A stretch of 64,000 nt of DNA from Arthrobacter nitrophenolicus (lineage in GTDB: Bacteria; Actinomycetota; Actinomycetes; Actinomycetales; Micrococcaceae), in assembly GCF_000332815.1 (NCBI RefSeq), contig NZ_AOFD01000016.1:19140-83139 (forward strand), written 5' to 3'. The notes under the pieces are model-generated. The model ran no database searches. It was not told the DNA's origin and saw nothing but the letters and a program-made list of their open reading frames with translations. The stretch's first letter is position 1. Every line of letters starts with the position of its first letter. Below are positions 1 through 13,177 of this stretch, piece by piece. A program made the position numbers and the translations under genes.

Positions 1-207
1 ATGCTTGAAAAAGGCCTGCCACTGGGACGCCTGGCGGCCGGCCCGGACAAGAAAATAACCAAACTGCCCGGCATCGCCGCCGGCTGGACGCAAAGCCGTG
101 ACATCCCGGCCCCGCCCAAGCAATCCTTCCGCGACTGGTGGAAGAAGGAACACCACGCCCCGGACACCGCCCCCGCCGCAGCCTACAACCAGGAAGACCA
201 GCCATGA
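1..207 (+). CDS. lutB: LutB-type iron-sulfur protein, C-terminal end (partial)
   Basis: Only the last 68 residues are inside the window; the gene enters from the left edge. The tail has the spacing W-x3-RDIP-x5-SFRDWW that is typical of the C-terminus of the LutB/YkgF iron-sulfur subunit of the LutABC L-lactate oxidation complex. The stop overlaps the start of the next gene (lutC) by an ATGA, as expected for a lutABC operon. The assignment rests on this tail plus the recognisable LutC partner; the iron-sulfur motifs are outside the window. Confidence 0.75.
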   Translation: MLEKGLPLGRLAAGPDKKITKLPGIAAGWTQSRDIPAPPKQSFRDWWKKEHHAPDTAPAAAYNQEDQP

Positions 208-836
208 GCGCCCGCGAAGAGATCCTCGACCGGATCCGCACCGCCCTAAAAGACACCCCCGAGGTTCCCGTTATCCCTCGTGGGTACCGGGCCTCGAGCC
301 AGTTGGACGAAGCCGAACTGATCGAGCTGCTGGTGGACCGCCTGATCGACTACAAAGCCCGGGTCTCCATCGTGGACACCGCGGACGTTCCTGCCAAGAT
401 TGCAGAACTCCTCGCCGGGGCCGGCAGCTACGTTGTGCCAGCCGGGCTGGACGCCGGCTGGCTCACCGGACCGGAACTCGAACAGGACAGCCGGCGGCGC
501 ACGGACTCGGTGACCGCGCCACTGAGCGTCGCCGAGCTCGATGGGATCGACGCCGTCGTGACGGGAAGCGCCGTGGCCGTCGCCGAGACCGGGACCATCA
601 TCCTGGACGGCAGCCCCAACCAGGGCCGCCGCGCTATCACCCTCGTCCCGGACCACCACATCTGTGTTGTGAAAGTCGCCGACATCGCCGGGATCCTGCC
701 CGAGGCCCTGGGCCGAATCAACGGCACCAGGCCTTTGACCATGATCAGCGGGCCCAGCGCCACCAGTGACATCGAACTGGAACGGGTTGAGGGAGTTCAC
801 GGCCCCCGCACACTCGACGTCATCATCGCCCGCTAA
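204..836 (+). CDS. lutC: Lactate utilisation protein C (LUD domain)
   Basis: A 210-residue protein of the LUD family, the LutC/YkgG subunit that works with LutA and LutB in oxidation of L-lactate to pyruvate in the cytoplasm. The start is the ATG at 204, which overlaps the lutB stop (ATGA) and gives the usual N-terminus MSAREEILDRI. Diagnostic stretches are a Gly-rich GSAVAVAETGTI segment, the following DGSPNQGRRAITLVPDHHI segment and a C-terminal HGPRTLDVII. Length is normal for the family and no frame problem is visible. A G/C-rich hairpin directly downstream suggests the operon ends here. Confidence 0.9.
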   Translation: MSAREEILDRIRTALKDTPEVPVIPRGYRASSQLDEAELIELLVDRLIDYKARVSIVDTADVPAKIAELLAGAGSYVVPAGLDAGWLTGPELEQDSRRRTDSVTAPLSVAELDGIDAVVTGSAVAVAETGTIILDGSPNQGRRAITLVPDHHICVVKVADIAGILPEALGRINGTRPLTMISGPSATSDIELERVEGVHGPRTLDVIIAR

Positions 837-842
837 AACTAC

Positions 843-874
843 GGGGGCGCGGCCGGCATCCAGGCCGTGCCCCC
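843..874 (+). terminator. Hairpin after lutC
   Basis: Inverted repeat with 12-nt arms (843-854 and 863-874, one mismatch) and an 8-nt loop, starting 6 nt after the lutC stop. No clear T-run follows, so termination is inferred from position and stem strength. Confidence 0.6.
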
Positions 875-926
875 ACAGTGCCGGCGCCCACCCGTTCACC
901 ACCGCCGCCGAACGAAAGGCACCCCC

Positions 927-1247
927 ATGCCCGTCTACCGCCACGACACCTGGAACACTCTCCGCGGCGCGGCCGTGGAAATCCGAAAAAACGGGACCAC
1001 TATTCGCACAGGGCTCGTCGAAGACGTCATGCCCGATTCCTCCGCCCTGTGGATCGCCGCCCACGGGCTGACAGGCCGCGTACTCATCGAAGCCGCTGAA
1101 GGACACGAAGTGTGGGTGGAACCAAAGCAACTAAAAGGTACCCGCGCCTACCGCATGACCTGGTCCGCGCTTCACCCCGACCCGGCCGGTACCGGCGTGA
1201 AGGCCCCACCCACGGACGGCTGCGCTACCACATCCGTACAGCAGTAA
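927..1247 (+). CDS. Hypothetical protein (106 aa)
   Basis: A 106-residue protein I cannot assign to a named family. The start is taken as the ATG at 927, preceded by GAAAGG; an in-frame GTG at 867 lies inside the hairpin after lutC and is unlikely. The N-terminal half has alternating hydrophobic/polar residues (RGAAVEIRKNGTTIRTG, then ALWIAAHGLTGRVLIEAAEGHEVWV), which looks like a small beta-barrel domain. Codon use is G/C-rich at third positions, as in real genes of this window. It lies 10 nt upstream of a decayed ppsR-like start, so it may belong to a phosphoenolpyruvate-metabolism neighbourhood now lost. Confidence 0.55.
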   Translation: MPVYRHDTWNTLRGAAVEIRKNGTTIRTGLVEDVMPDSSALWIAAHGLTGRVLIEAAEGHEVWVEPKQLKGTRAYRMTWSALHPDPAGTGVKAPPTDGCATTSVQQ

Positions 1248-1257
1248 CGGAAAGAGC

Positions 1258-1350
1258 ATGACCAACGGGTTCCTCTGACTTGTCTACTTCCTCTCCGACA
1301 GCACCGGCATCACCGCGGAAACCCTCGGCAACACCTTGCTGAGCAGATAG
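1258..1350 (+). pseudogene. N-terminal remnant of PEP synthase/PPDK regulatory protein
   Basis: Reading from ATG 1258 gives a short start, an in-frame TGA at 1276, then LVYFLSDSTGITAETLGNTLL and a TAG at 1348. The block SDSTGITAETLGN is the highly conserved N-terminus of the bifunctional kinase/pyrophosphorylase (PpsR/DUF299) that controls PEP synthase or pyruvate phosphate dikinase. Nothing of the remaining roughly 250 residues is visible downstream, so this is the broken stub of a gene whose body has been deleted. It sits 10 nt after the preceding hypothetical gene. Confidence 0.7.
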
Positions 1351-1829
1351 GCATCACGCTCAAACCCAGCGGCCGGCCAGTACCGACTGAGGCTGGTGCT
1401 GGTCCGTGATGGTGCAATCAGCTTCTGAGATTGAGTGCAGGCGGCTTCTGGAAGGGACATTAGGTCCGGAATCTCGTGTGAATAGGCAACACCCCGAACC
1501 GGCGTCCGGGGTGCCTGGCCAGGGAGGATACGCCTGTCGCCGGAGTTCACGACAGTCCTTTCGAAACTGTAGAGGTGTAGAACATTACATCGCCAGCCCC
1601 TGTCCCAAGAGATGTCCATCAGGCCCCTGATTCTTTGGACTATTTCGATGATTGTCGGTGCACTGCACCCGGGTTTCCTGCCGCTCCTCATGTCAGGTTG
1701 GCTTTTGAGAGCATCATGGAGCGACTGTCAATGAAACCGAATTTCGCCCTATTCTGACGCCGAAGTTGATGGGCGCGGTGTGTAGCGGACGCTCCTAGGG
1801 TTTCTGTTCCATCGGGCACGACCCGATGG
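1351..1829. other. Intergenic region, no gene recognised
   Basis: Both strands carry only short, poorly coded open frames. This stretch separates the lut/ppsR debris from the TetR-regulated sugar operon and probably includes a deletion endpoint. Confidence 0.5.
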
Positions 1830-2489
1830 CTACTGACGGCTTTTTGCGTGGACCGTATCGGTGGCGCCAGATGACCATCCTGCGTTTTCCTCCGGCACAA
1901 GGATCAGATCGAGGTAGCCCTTGAGGATGCCGGGCACGTCCACGGTGTCAGGATTGAGGAGCCACTCGGTTTGAATTCCTTCCCATAGAGCCACGATGGT
2001 AGGTCCCGCGACATCAGGGTCGACGCCCGGCCTGAGCCGGCCAATGCTCGCCAGATACCGCAGTTCCCCGCTGTATTCCTTCCGTAGGCGGGCGAAGCGC
2101 TGGACGAAGTAGTTGCGGGCGGGGTGGTCCTCAGTTGTGGCTTCCCCGGAGAGTACGGAGTAGAGCTCTACGAGGTGGGGAAGCCCTTCATTGTGCTCCG
2201 CCTGCCGCACGATGGTTTCGGCAAATCGCTCCCGTGTTCCCGGGGTGCTCGTAGATATCCGGTCACGGTACTCGAGCACCGCAACAAGCAGCTGCGCTTT
2301 GGTGGGGAAATGGTGCAGGAGCGTCGTCTGACTAATTCCTGCCCGGTCCGCAACGTCCTGGATACTGCCGCCGTTGTAACCCCGTGACCCGAAGACCTCT
2401 ACCGCAGCTTCAAGAATTTGCCGTTGACGCTCAGCGGTCTTGGCGTAGGGGCCGCGCGGTCCTGAGCGTGCGTTCGCCTTCTTAGTCAT
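1830..2489 (-). CDS. TetR/AcrR-family transcriptional regulator
   Basis: A 219-residue one-component repressor. The N-terminal helix-turn-helix is clear: AERQRQILEAAVEVFGSRGY, then IQDVADRAGISQTTLLHHF (roughly residues 20-65), followed by a ligand-binding domain with no close assignment. The start at 2489 (MTKKANARSG) is preferred over an upstream alternative near 2522, because the longer form would place coding sequence across the inverted repeat at 2507-2538. The gene diverges from the sugar ABC/beta-galactosidase operon, so it is probably that operon's local regulator; the inducer, perhaps a galactoside, is inferred from context only. Confidence 0.85.
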   Translation of the reverse strand: MTKKANARSGPRGPYAKTAERQRQILEAAVEVFGSRGYNGGSIQDVADRAGISQTTLLHHFPTKAQLLVAVLEYRDRISTSTPGTRERFAETIVRQAEHNEGLPHLVELYSVLSGEATTEDHPARNYFVQRFARLRKEYSGELRYLASIGRLRPGVDPDVAGPTIVALWEGIQTEWLLNPDTVDVPGILKGYLDLILVPEENAGWSSGATDTVHAKSRQ

Positions 2490-2506
2490 GTAATCCAGTC
2501 TAATTT

Positions 2507-2538
2507 CATGAAAGCCGAGCATTCACTCGGGTTTCATG
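2507..2538. promoter_or_regulatory. Probable TetR operator between divergent genes
   Basis: Inverted repeat CATGAAAGCCGAG (2507-2519) / CTCGGGTTTCATG (2526-2538), 12 of 13 positions paired around a 6-nt centre. It lies between the tetR start (2489) and the solute-binding protein start (2611). Size and placement fit a TetR-family operator controlling both directions. Confidence 0.65.
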
Positions 2539-2610
2539 TTAGCCTTGTCACGTCGGGCCATCCGGCTCCGGTGCCGCGTCCGCGGCGCTGACCATAACGA
2601 AGTGGGACTC

Positions 2611-3950
2611 ATGCCATCTTTGACACGACGACAACTCCTTTGCGGTGGGCTCGGCGCCTCCGCCCTCGCCCTTCTCACCGGATGCGCCACTCCGGGAACT
2701 GTTTCCGTCAATACCGCACCTGCAATTCCTGCCGCCAGTGCCGGTGAGAAAGTGACCCTCACGTACTGGTCCTGGCTCAAGAACGTCCAGAAGGTTGCTG
2801 ACATCTGGAACGCCAGCCACCCGAACGTCCAGGTCGAGACGGTATGGATCCCCAGCGGCAACCGCGGCGGGTACTCCAAGCTTTACGCCGCGCTAGCGGC
2901 CGGCGGCGGCCCTGACCTAGCGCAGGTTGAAATGCGCACGGTCCCCGAGTTCATGCTCGTCAACGGGCTCGTGGATCTCTCGCGCTACGGTGCCCGTGAC
3001 TATGCGAACCGTTACGACCCCGCACTGTGGAGCCAGGTGAGTTTCTCCGGGGGTGTCTACGGCATCCCCCAGGATTCGGGGCCAATGGCCACGTTCTACC
3101 GCCCGGACGTCTTGGCTAAAGTAGGCGCCTCTGCCCCAGCGACGTGGGAGGAGTGGGCAGCCGTCGGGCAGGAGCTGCGCAGTGTCGACGCTTATATCGA
3201 CTGTTTCTCCCTCGCGGACACCTCCTACTTCGTGTCTTTTGCCGCGCAGGCTGGTGCCCGCTGGCTGCGTCCAGCCGAGGATGGATGGGTCATCAACATG
3301 ACTGACGATTCAACGCTGAAGGTCGCGCGGTTCTTTGACCGGGCCATCGATGACGGCATCGTTACTACCGCTTACGGCCCCTTTACTCCCGGCTGGTACG
3401 CGGCGGCCTCGAGCGGGGAGTTCGCCTCGCTAACGAGCGGCAGCTGGGCCGATGCGCTCGTACAGAGCGTCAGCGGCGGAGCTGGAAAGTGGCGTGTGGC
3501 GCCCATGCCCATCTGGGACTCAACGGGATATGGGTCGAGTTACCTTGGCGGGTCTACCGCGGCTGTCCTGGCTAACAGCAAACACCCCCGCGAGGCCCTT
3601 GAGTTCGCTGTCTGGATGACGTCCACTCAGGCCGGCATCGACGCCGAGATCGCCAACAGTGGCATCGGATGGTCGCCCGTGCCGGGCATGATCGGTGCCG
3701 CGCGTGAGAAGCCATCCGACTTTTCGGGGGGCAAAACTACAACCAGAACGTCATCGTGCCAGCGAGTAAGTCGCAGAACATGGACTGGTCTTGGTGGCCC
3801 GTCACCACGCAGTCCTTCAACATTTTGAGCGACGGGTTTCGTCGTAAGGCATCGGGCACGAGCTTCGTCGACACCGTAGTGGCTGCCGAGCAACAGATCA
3901 TGACCGCCTTCAGGAACAAGGGCCTGACGATTAGGAAGGAGCAGGCATGA
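2611..3950 (+). CDS. Sugar ABC transporter substrate-binding lipoprotein (frameshifted)
   Basis: Extracellular solute-binding protein family 1, about 446 residues after correction. The start at 2611 gives MPSLTRRQLLCGGLG followed by a lipobox LLTGC, so it is a membrane-anchored lipoprotein outside the cell. The body has family features such as LTYWSWLKNV and GVYGIPQDSGPMATFYRPDVL. The frame is lost in a run of six G at 3726-3731; restoring one G leads straight into QNYNQNVIVPASKSQNMDW and a normal C-terminus ending at 3950. The stop overlaps the next permease gene by ATGA. It should deliver a sugar or oligosaccharide to the two permeases that follow; a beta-galactoside is suggested by the downstream beta-galactosidase. 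No ATPase gene is in the operon, so a shared ATPase elsewhere is likely. Confidence 0.85.
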
Positions 3951-4896
3951 GCACCGCCGCAGAAACAGCACATCCGGCAGTACCCAGGCGGGAGGGCCGT
4001 GACCGGGCAAGGCAACAGCGTCGTGCCGTCACCAGCGCACCCTGGATCCTGCTCGCACCCTTCCTGGCACTCTTCGCCCTCACGTTCATCTTCCCGATCA
4101 TCGCTGCGGTCGGTTCAAGCTTCACAAAAGTGACCCGCAGTGGCCTCTTCGGCGAAACGGGCGTCCACTCCGGGTTTGCGGGTTTCGAAAACTATGCCCG
4201 CGCACTCGGAGACGGAAGCTTTGTCGCCTCGATCGGCCGGGTGCTGCTCTTCGGCATGGTCCAGGTCCCTGTCATGATCGCCCTTTGTACGGTTCTTGCG
4301 CTCCTACTGGAGTCAGCCTCGGCTAAGTGGCCCGGTTTCTTCCGCGCCGCGTATTTCATGCCTTACGGCGTGCCGGGTGTCATCGCGACCATCCTCTGGT
4401 CGTTTCTTTACGTCCCGGGCCTGAGCCCGCTGGTGGACGCGGCCGGGTCTGTGGGCCTCACCGTGAACTTCCTTGGCCCGGATACCGTGCTGTGGTCCAT
4501 CGCCAACATCGTTACGTGGAGCTACACGGGCTACAACATGCTGATCGTCATAGCCCAGCTCAAGGCAATTCCCAGTGAGGTTTATGAAGCTGCGCGCGTG
4601 GACGGTGCCGGACCTTTCCGGGTCGCGTGGACAATCCAGCTGCCGCTCATCCGGCCCGCCCTCGTGCTCACCACGGTGTTTTCCATCATCGGCACGCTTC
4701 AACTGTTCGCCGAGGCCCAAGTCCTCCAGACTGTTGCGCCGGCCGTCAATAGCCAGTACACCCCGAACCTGTCCGCCTACACTACTGCCTTTGCGTACAA
4801 CGACTACAACGTCGCCGCCGCCCAGGCCGTGCTCATCGCCCTCGCGGCTTTCATCCTCTCCTTCACCTTCCTCCGGTTCACGAACAGGAAGTCCTC

Positions 4897-4900
<4 letters not shown>
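3947..4900 (+). CDS. Sugar ABC transporter permease (MalF-like)
   Basis: A 317-residue integral membrane subunit of a CUT1-type carbohydrate importer. After a basic N-terminus (REGRDRARQQRR) there are about six hydrophobic segments, starting with WILLAPFLALFALTFIFPII. The cytoplasmic EAA loop that contacts the ATPase is present as EVYEAARVDGAGPFRVAW (encoded near 4577-4630). It overlaps the upstream binding protein and the downstream permease by ATGA, so the three genes are translationally coupled. Substrate specificity cannot be read from the permease; it is inferred from the beta-galactosidase downstream. Confidence 0.9.
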
Positions 4901-8924
<4,024 letters not shown>

Positions 8925-8928
<4 letters not shown>

Positions 8929-9832
8929 CCAGCCTCGTAATGCCCAGTACGAGCACCGAAACCGTCCCGATCTCGGGTCGACAGACCACGCTGCGCTACG
9001 GCCCCTACACCGCCGAAATAGCCAGCGTAGGTGCAACGTTGCGCTCCTTGCGCCACAACGGCAGAGACCTGATTCTCCCCTTTTCGGAACATCAGGTCCG
9101 CCCCGCCTACCGAGGTGCAGTCTTGGCCCCCTGGCCCAACAGGGTGATCGCAGGTCGATATGAATTCGAAGGCGTGGAATATCAGCTCGGTATCAACGAA
9201 CCGAGCCGGGGCCATGCGCTCCATGGGTTACTGGCCTGGCAAGACTGGTGCCCCGTGGAATCCGACGAGTCCTCGGCAATTCTGTCCACCGTCATTCAAG
9301 CGCGGAGCGGTTACCCCTTCCGTTTGGACGTACAGGTGTCCTACCAGCTGGATCTTTCCGGGCTGCACACCACGGTTACAGCCACCAACACCGGCCCTGG
9401 CTCTGCACCTTACGGGGCGGCCGGACACCCATACCTGATCGCCGGCGAGGGCCGGGTCGACGACTGGATTCTCGAGCTGCCCGCAAGGAAAGTGCAGCAA
9501 GTCACGGCAGACCTTCTGGTACCAACGGGAGTAAGTGACGTTTCCGATGATCGACGCTACGACTTTGTGTCCCCCCGACCTATCGGTTCCACAACACTAG
9601 ACCATGCCTTTACCGACCTTGTACGTGACGATGAGGGCTACTCAACTGCACGCCTGACGACATGGGACGGGTCGGGAACTTCGATGACATGGGGCCGGGA
9701 CTGTCCCTGGGTTCAGATACACACAGCCGACCTTCCGGATGTGGAATCCAGCAGAGCCGGCCTGGCGGTAGAACCAATGACCTGTCCGCCTAATGCCTTC
9801 AACACCAGGACAGACCTCATAGTCCTCCTCCC
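8925..9832 (+). pseudogene. galM: Aldose 1-epimerase, C-terminus replaced
   Basis: Mutarotase-type protein that interconverts alpha and beta anomers of galactose or glucose released by the beta-galactosidase. Family motifs are visible: GATLRSL, APWPNRV, GHALHGLLAW, GHPYLI and AVEPMTCPPNAFN with the catalytic Glu. The start at 8925 overlaps the expected lacZ stop by ATGA. The normal sequence stops after TDLIVL (about 9826); the last dozen residues usual in this family are missing and the DNA runs directly into the middle of an aldehyde dehydrogenase in another frame. As sequenced, translation continues into about 130 unrelated residues to 10217. Most of the fold is intact, so some activity is possible, but the gene is a recombination product. 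Confidence 0.8.
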
Positions 9833-10571
9833 GTGGAGACGCTGGCCAAGCAGTACGTCGCTTCCGTCACCGGCAGCTCGGGACAGCTCTGCACCTCCCC
9901 CGGCCTGGTCTTCGTCCCCGCCGGCGAAGGTGGTGAGCGCTTCGCCGCAGCAGTCACCGGCGCCATCAGCGAACTGTCCGGCCAGACCATGCTTAGCGGA
10001 GGCATCGCCTCGGCCTGGCAGCACGGCCATGATGCCCTCGAAGCAGCAGCCGATGTGGAGGTTCTCGGCCGCGGCCAGAAGGGACCGGGAGAAAACGCAC
10101 CGGCACCGGCCGTGTTCTCCGCCGAGCTGGATGTATTCATCAACAACCCCGTCCTGCACGAGGAAATTTTCGGCGCGGCATCCCTCGTGGTCCGCTACAA
10201 GAGCATCGAGGACCTGATCGAGGCAACCAGCAAGCTGGAAGGACAGCTCACCGCGTCCCTGCACATCACCGAGGACGACTACACCGCTGCCGCACGGCTC
10301 ATCCCCACTCTGGAGCGCAAAGGTCGGCCGCATCATCGTCAACGGCTGGCCCACCGGCGTCGAGGTAGGCCACGCAGTGGTCCACGGCGGCCCCTTCCCG
10401 GCCACGTCCGATTCGAAGTCCACCTCCGTGGGATCGCTCGCTATCGACCGCTTCCTGCGCCCGGTGGCCTACCAAAACTTCCCCGACCAGCTCCGCCCCG
10501 CGGCACTGCAGGACGCCAACCCATGGAAAGTCAACCGGCTCATCGACGGCAAGCCTGAACAGTCCCGCTAG
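9833..10571 (+). pseudogene. Aldehyde dehydrogenase, C-terminal half only
   Basis: C-terminal half (about 245 residues) of an aldehyde dehydrogenase of the 2-oxoglutarate-semialdehyde dehydrogenase type. It begins abruptly inside the protein at VETLAKQYVASV, just ahead of the catalytic Cys in SSGQLCTSPGL. It continues through HEEIFGAASLVV and, after a one-base insertion in an A run near 10319-10321, through [30 protein letters not shown] to the end. The NAD(P)-binding N-terminal half is absent, so the product cannot be functional. Together with the truncated galM it marks a deletion or recombination junction at about 9830. The downstream hydratase gene was probably its operon partner. Confidence 0.8.
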
Positions 10572-10660
10572 GAACCTCCCGCCTTCCGGCCCCGGGGCGT
10601 GCCTCCCGCAACGAGTCGCCCTGGGGCCGGAGCCCCAACCGCACACAGAATTGAGCATTA

Positions 10661-11443
10661 ATGTCCGCCATTGCGCTGGAAGATATCGCGGGAACGCTCC
10701 GCACCGCCCGCCTGAGCGGCGAACCAATCGCTGCACCGACGGAAACTTGGCCGGCCCTTGACCCGGAAGCCGCCTTCGAAGTGCAGAAGCTCAACGTCAG
10801 CCACGCCGTAGCCAACGGCGATCGGCTGGTCGGCTACAAGCTCGGCAACATCGCCAAAGTCATGCAGGACGCCTTCGGCCTGGACCAGCCCGACTACGGC
10901 CACCTCCTGGCCAGCAGCTTCGCCTACGAAGGCACAGCCCTCAATCGGGACTCCTTCATTGAGCCGTTCGTTGAGCTGGAGCCGGCCTTCATCCTGGGCA
11001 AGAACCTCGGCGGCAAGAACACCACGGTCGCCGACGTCATCAACGCCGTCGAATACGCAGTGCCGGCCATCGAAATCATCGACTCCCGGGTGAAGAACTG
11101 GGCCATCGGCCTGGCAGACACCCTCGCCGACAACGGCTCCACCGGCGCGATCCTTCTCGGCGGAACACCCCGGCGCCTCACCGACCTGAACCTTCGCGAC
11201 ACCCGCGGCGTCCTAACCTTCAACAACCGGGAAGTCATCTCCGGAACCACCGGCAACATCCTCGGCAACCCCCTCGCCGCCGTCGCCTGGCTCGTGAACC
11301 GCATGGCCGACTACGACGTGAAGTTCGAAGCCGGCCAAGTCATCCTCCCCGGCAGCTGCCTGCAAGCCGTTCCGATGAAGGAAGCCGGCCGCTGGTCAGG
11401 GACCTTCGAAGGCTGGGGCACCATTGAATTCGACGTCGTCTAG
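10661..11443 (+). CDS. 2-keto-4-pentenoate hydratase family protein (MhpD-like)
   Basis: A 260-residue protein of the MhpD/XylJ/DmpH group of the FAH superfamily, whose members hydrate 2-hydroxypenta-2,4-dienoate-type intermediates or decarboxylate related oxo acids. Supporting stretches are VGYKLGNIAKVMQ, FVELEPAFILGKNL (metal-binding Glu residues), VPAIEIIDSR and the C-terminal VILPGSCLQAVPM. The start is the ATG at 10661. It follows the aldehyde dehydrogenase remnant by 89 nt, a pairing typical of sugar-acid or aromatic catabolic operons. The exact substrate cannot be read. Frame and length are normal. Confidence 0.75.
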   Translation: MSAIALEDIAGTLRTARLSGEPIAAPTETWPALDPEAAFEVQKLNVSHAVANGDRLVGYKLGNIAKVMQDAFGLDQPDYGHLLASSFAYEGTALNRDSFIEPFVELEPAFILGKNLGGKNTTVADVINAVEYAVPAIEIIDSRVKNWAIGLADTLADNGSTGAILLGGTPRRLTDLNLRDTRGVLTFNNREVISGTTGNILGNPLAAVAWLVNRMADYDVKFEAGQVILPGSCLQAVPMKEAGRWSGTFEGWGTIEFDVV

Positions 11444-11878
11444 TCGAAGGTATTAGTCCAATGTGGAGTGCAGAAGTGGGCCAGCCGGCACTAGGTCACA
11501 TTGCACTACACCCGAACCTGACGTCTAACCCCCTGACGTGGGCGGACTTGAACAGCGGACGGAGCTCCCATTCGTTCTCCGGTGCCCGCCCCGGTTGCAA
11601 CTGTTGACAGATGCTCCGAAGGACCTTAGCGGACTCATTAACTCCAGAATCGGCGAACTATTTCGATCAGTCCCGAGCTTCACCACGCTTTTCCCTTGCC
11701 CGGCATCTGTCAGGGTGGAGTCTGAGAAGGTCAGGAACCGCTGTCAGCAAAAACGGGACTTCGTCTTATCCTGACGCAGCAGCTGCATTCGTTGCGCCCA
11801 ATTAGCCGAAGGTTCTTAGGACCACAGCACCGAGGGAGTAAACTCACAGGGACTCACAAGACTCACAAGGACTCACAG
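11444..11878. other. Intergenic region with short direct repeats
   Basis: No convincing gene on either strand. The last 40 nt before the ATPase start contain near-tandem copies of ACTCACAAG/ACTCACAGG. Confidence 0.5.
11841..11878. repeat. Short tandem repeat (ACTCACAAG-type) before the ATPase gene
   Basis: Four copies of ACTCACA followed by AG or GG are spaced 9-10 nt apart and end at the ATG at 11879. They occupy the position where a ribosome-binding site would be expected and could affect translation by copy-number slippage; that effect is a guess. Confidence 0.6.
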
Positions 11879-12985
11879 ATGCCCTCGCTGCCGAACCCTT
11901 TCCGCCCCACCGCGGGGGCTACTCCCCCGGAACTCATCGGGCGCCAGGGAGTGCTTGACGAGTTCGAGTACGGTCTTAGGCTCGGTTCGGGCGCCCCAGG
12001 ATTGCTGACCATCATTACCGGCGCCCGCGGCATCGGCAAGACGGCGCTGCTCAGCGAGGCCCAAGACAAAGCGCGGGAGCAAGGCTGGATCGTCGTCTCC
12101 GAAACCGCCACGCCCGGCTTCCTCGGCCGGATCGGCGAGACCATGCGGCTTCACCTGGAAGAACTCGGCCCCGGCCCTGCCGGCCGCCGAATCACCGCCC
12201 TTGGCGTAGCCGGATTTACGGTAACGACTCAACTGCCGCCCGAGCGGCAGGTAGATTGGCGCCGGCTGGGCGAGCAACTCCTGAATGAACTCGCGGAAAA
12301 GAAGACCGGGCTGCTTTTCACCGTTGACGAGATCCACTCAGCTGACCGGACGGAACTGTCCCAGCTCGCCGCGGACGTCCAGCACTTTATCCGCGACGGG
12401 CTGCCGATAGGCCTGCTTTTCGCCGGGCTTCCGGCTGCGGTTTCGGACCTGCTTAACGAAGGCGTCGCCACGTTCTTGCGCCGGGCGGAACGGATCGACC
12501 TGCACGCCGCGGCCATCAATGAAGTTGAACGTTCCTACGAGGACACGTTCCGGCAGGCCGGAATCAAGATCGACGAGGACCAGGTCCGGCGGGCGGCTGA
12601 GGCGACCGGGGGCTACCCCTTTCTGATCCAGCTCATCGGCTACCAGCTGTGGCGTCAAGCCGAGATCAACAATTTCACCTTGGAAGCGGATAACGTCACC
12701 CAAGCCATCGCAGCAGCCAGTCGCCGCCATGAGATGACGGTTATAGAGGCAGCTCTCTCCACCGCCTCGGAGAAAGACATGGATTTCCTCCGTGCCATGG
12801 CCGAAGACGATGGTGTTGTTGCCGCCGGGAACATCGGCAAGCGACTCAACGCGAAAAGCAACGTCGTCGCCAACTACCGGGCCCGGCTCATCGCCGCGGG
12901 ACTTATCGAGGCCCCCGCGTACGGCAAGGTCGATTTCGCCATCCCAGGCCTCCGCGAATACCTCCGCAAAAGTCGAGACAAGTAG
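11879..12985 (+). CDS. AAA/STAND-type ATP-binding protein
   Basis: A 368-residue ATPase of the AAA_16/Orc1-like kind found widely in actinobacteria. The N-terminus NPFRPTAGATPPELIGRQ is typical. Walker A is ITGARGIGKTALL (about residues 43-55), Walker B is LLFTVDEIHSAD, and an arginine-rich sensor region FLRRAERIDL follows. The C-terminal part (DDGVVAAGNIGKRLNAKSNVVANYRARLIAAGLI) looks like a winged-helix DNA-binding domain. The start at 11879 directly follows the short tandem repeats; an upstream in-frame start at 11792 would translate those repeats and is less likely. Role unknown; such proteins are suspected signalling or defence ATPases. No partner protease or nuclease is adjacent. Confidence 0.75.
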   Translation: MPSLPNPFRPTAGATPPELIGRQGVLDEFEYGLRLGSGAPGLLTIITGARGIGKTALLSEAQDKAREQGWIVVSETATPGFLGRIGETMRLHLEELGPGPAGRRITALGVAGFTVTTQLPPERQVDWRRLGEQLLNELAEKKTGLLFTVDEIHSADRTELSQLAADVQHFIRDGLPIGLLFAGLPAAVSDLLNEGVATFLRRAERIDLHAAAINEVERSYEDTFRQAGIKIDEDQVRRAAEATGGYPFLIQLIGYQLWRQAEINNFTLEADNVTQAIAAASRRHEMTVIEAALSTASEKDMDFLRAMAEDDGVVAAGNIGKRLNAKSNVVANYRARLIAAGLIEAPAYGKVDFAIPGLREYLRKSRDK

Positions 12986-13177
12986 CTCCCTTCATCGGGC
13001 ACAGCTTCATCTCGCCCACCAACCAGCCTTATCGAGTCTCCATTATCGAGGCTTGAAATTGGCGGAGTGGGGGCGTCGGAGAAGGGCTAGTTTCGCCTGC
13101 CAAAGCACTCGAATTTGCCCATCTGAGTTGAGCGGCGACTCTGGACAGGACGGCGGCAACGGGCGCAGTCTGGCGTT

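Noticed and set aside
246..1130. Long 294-codon minus-strand frame opposite lutC
   Set aside because: Antisense shadow of lutC and the next gene; composition is Gly/Asp/His-rich with no domain.
11841..11877. CRISPR-like direct repeats
   Set aside because: Repeat units are only 9-10 nt and nearly contiguous, with no spacers of uniform length; no cas genes in the window.
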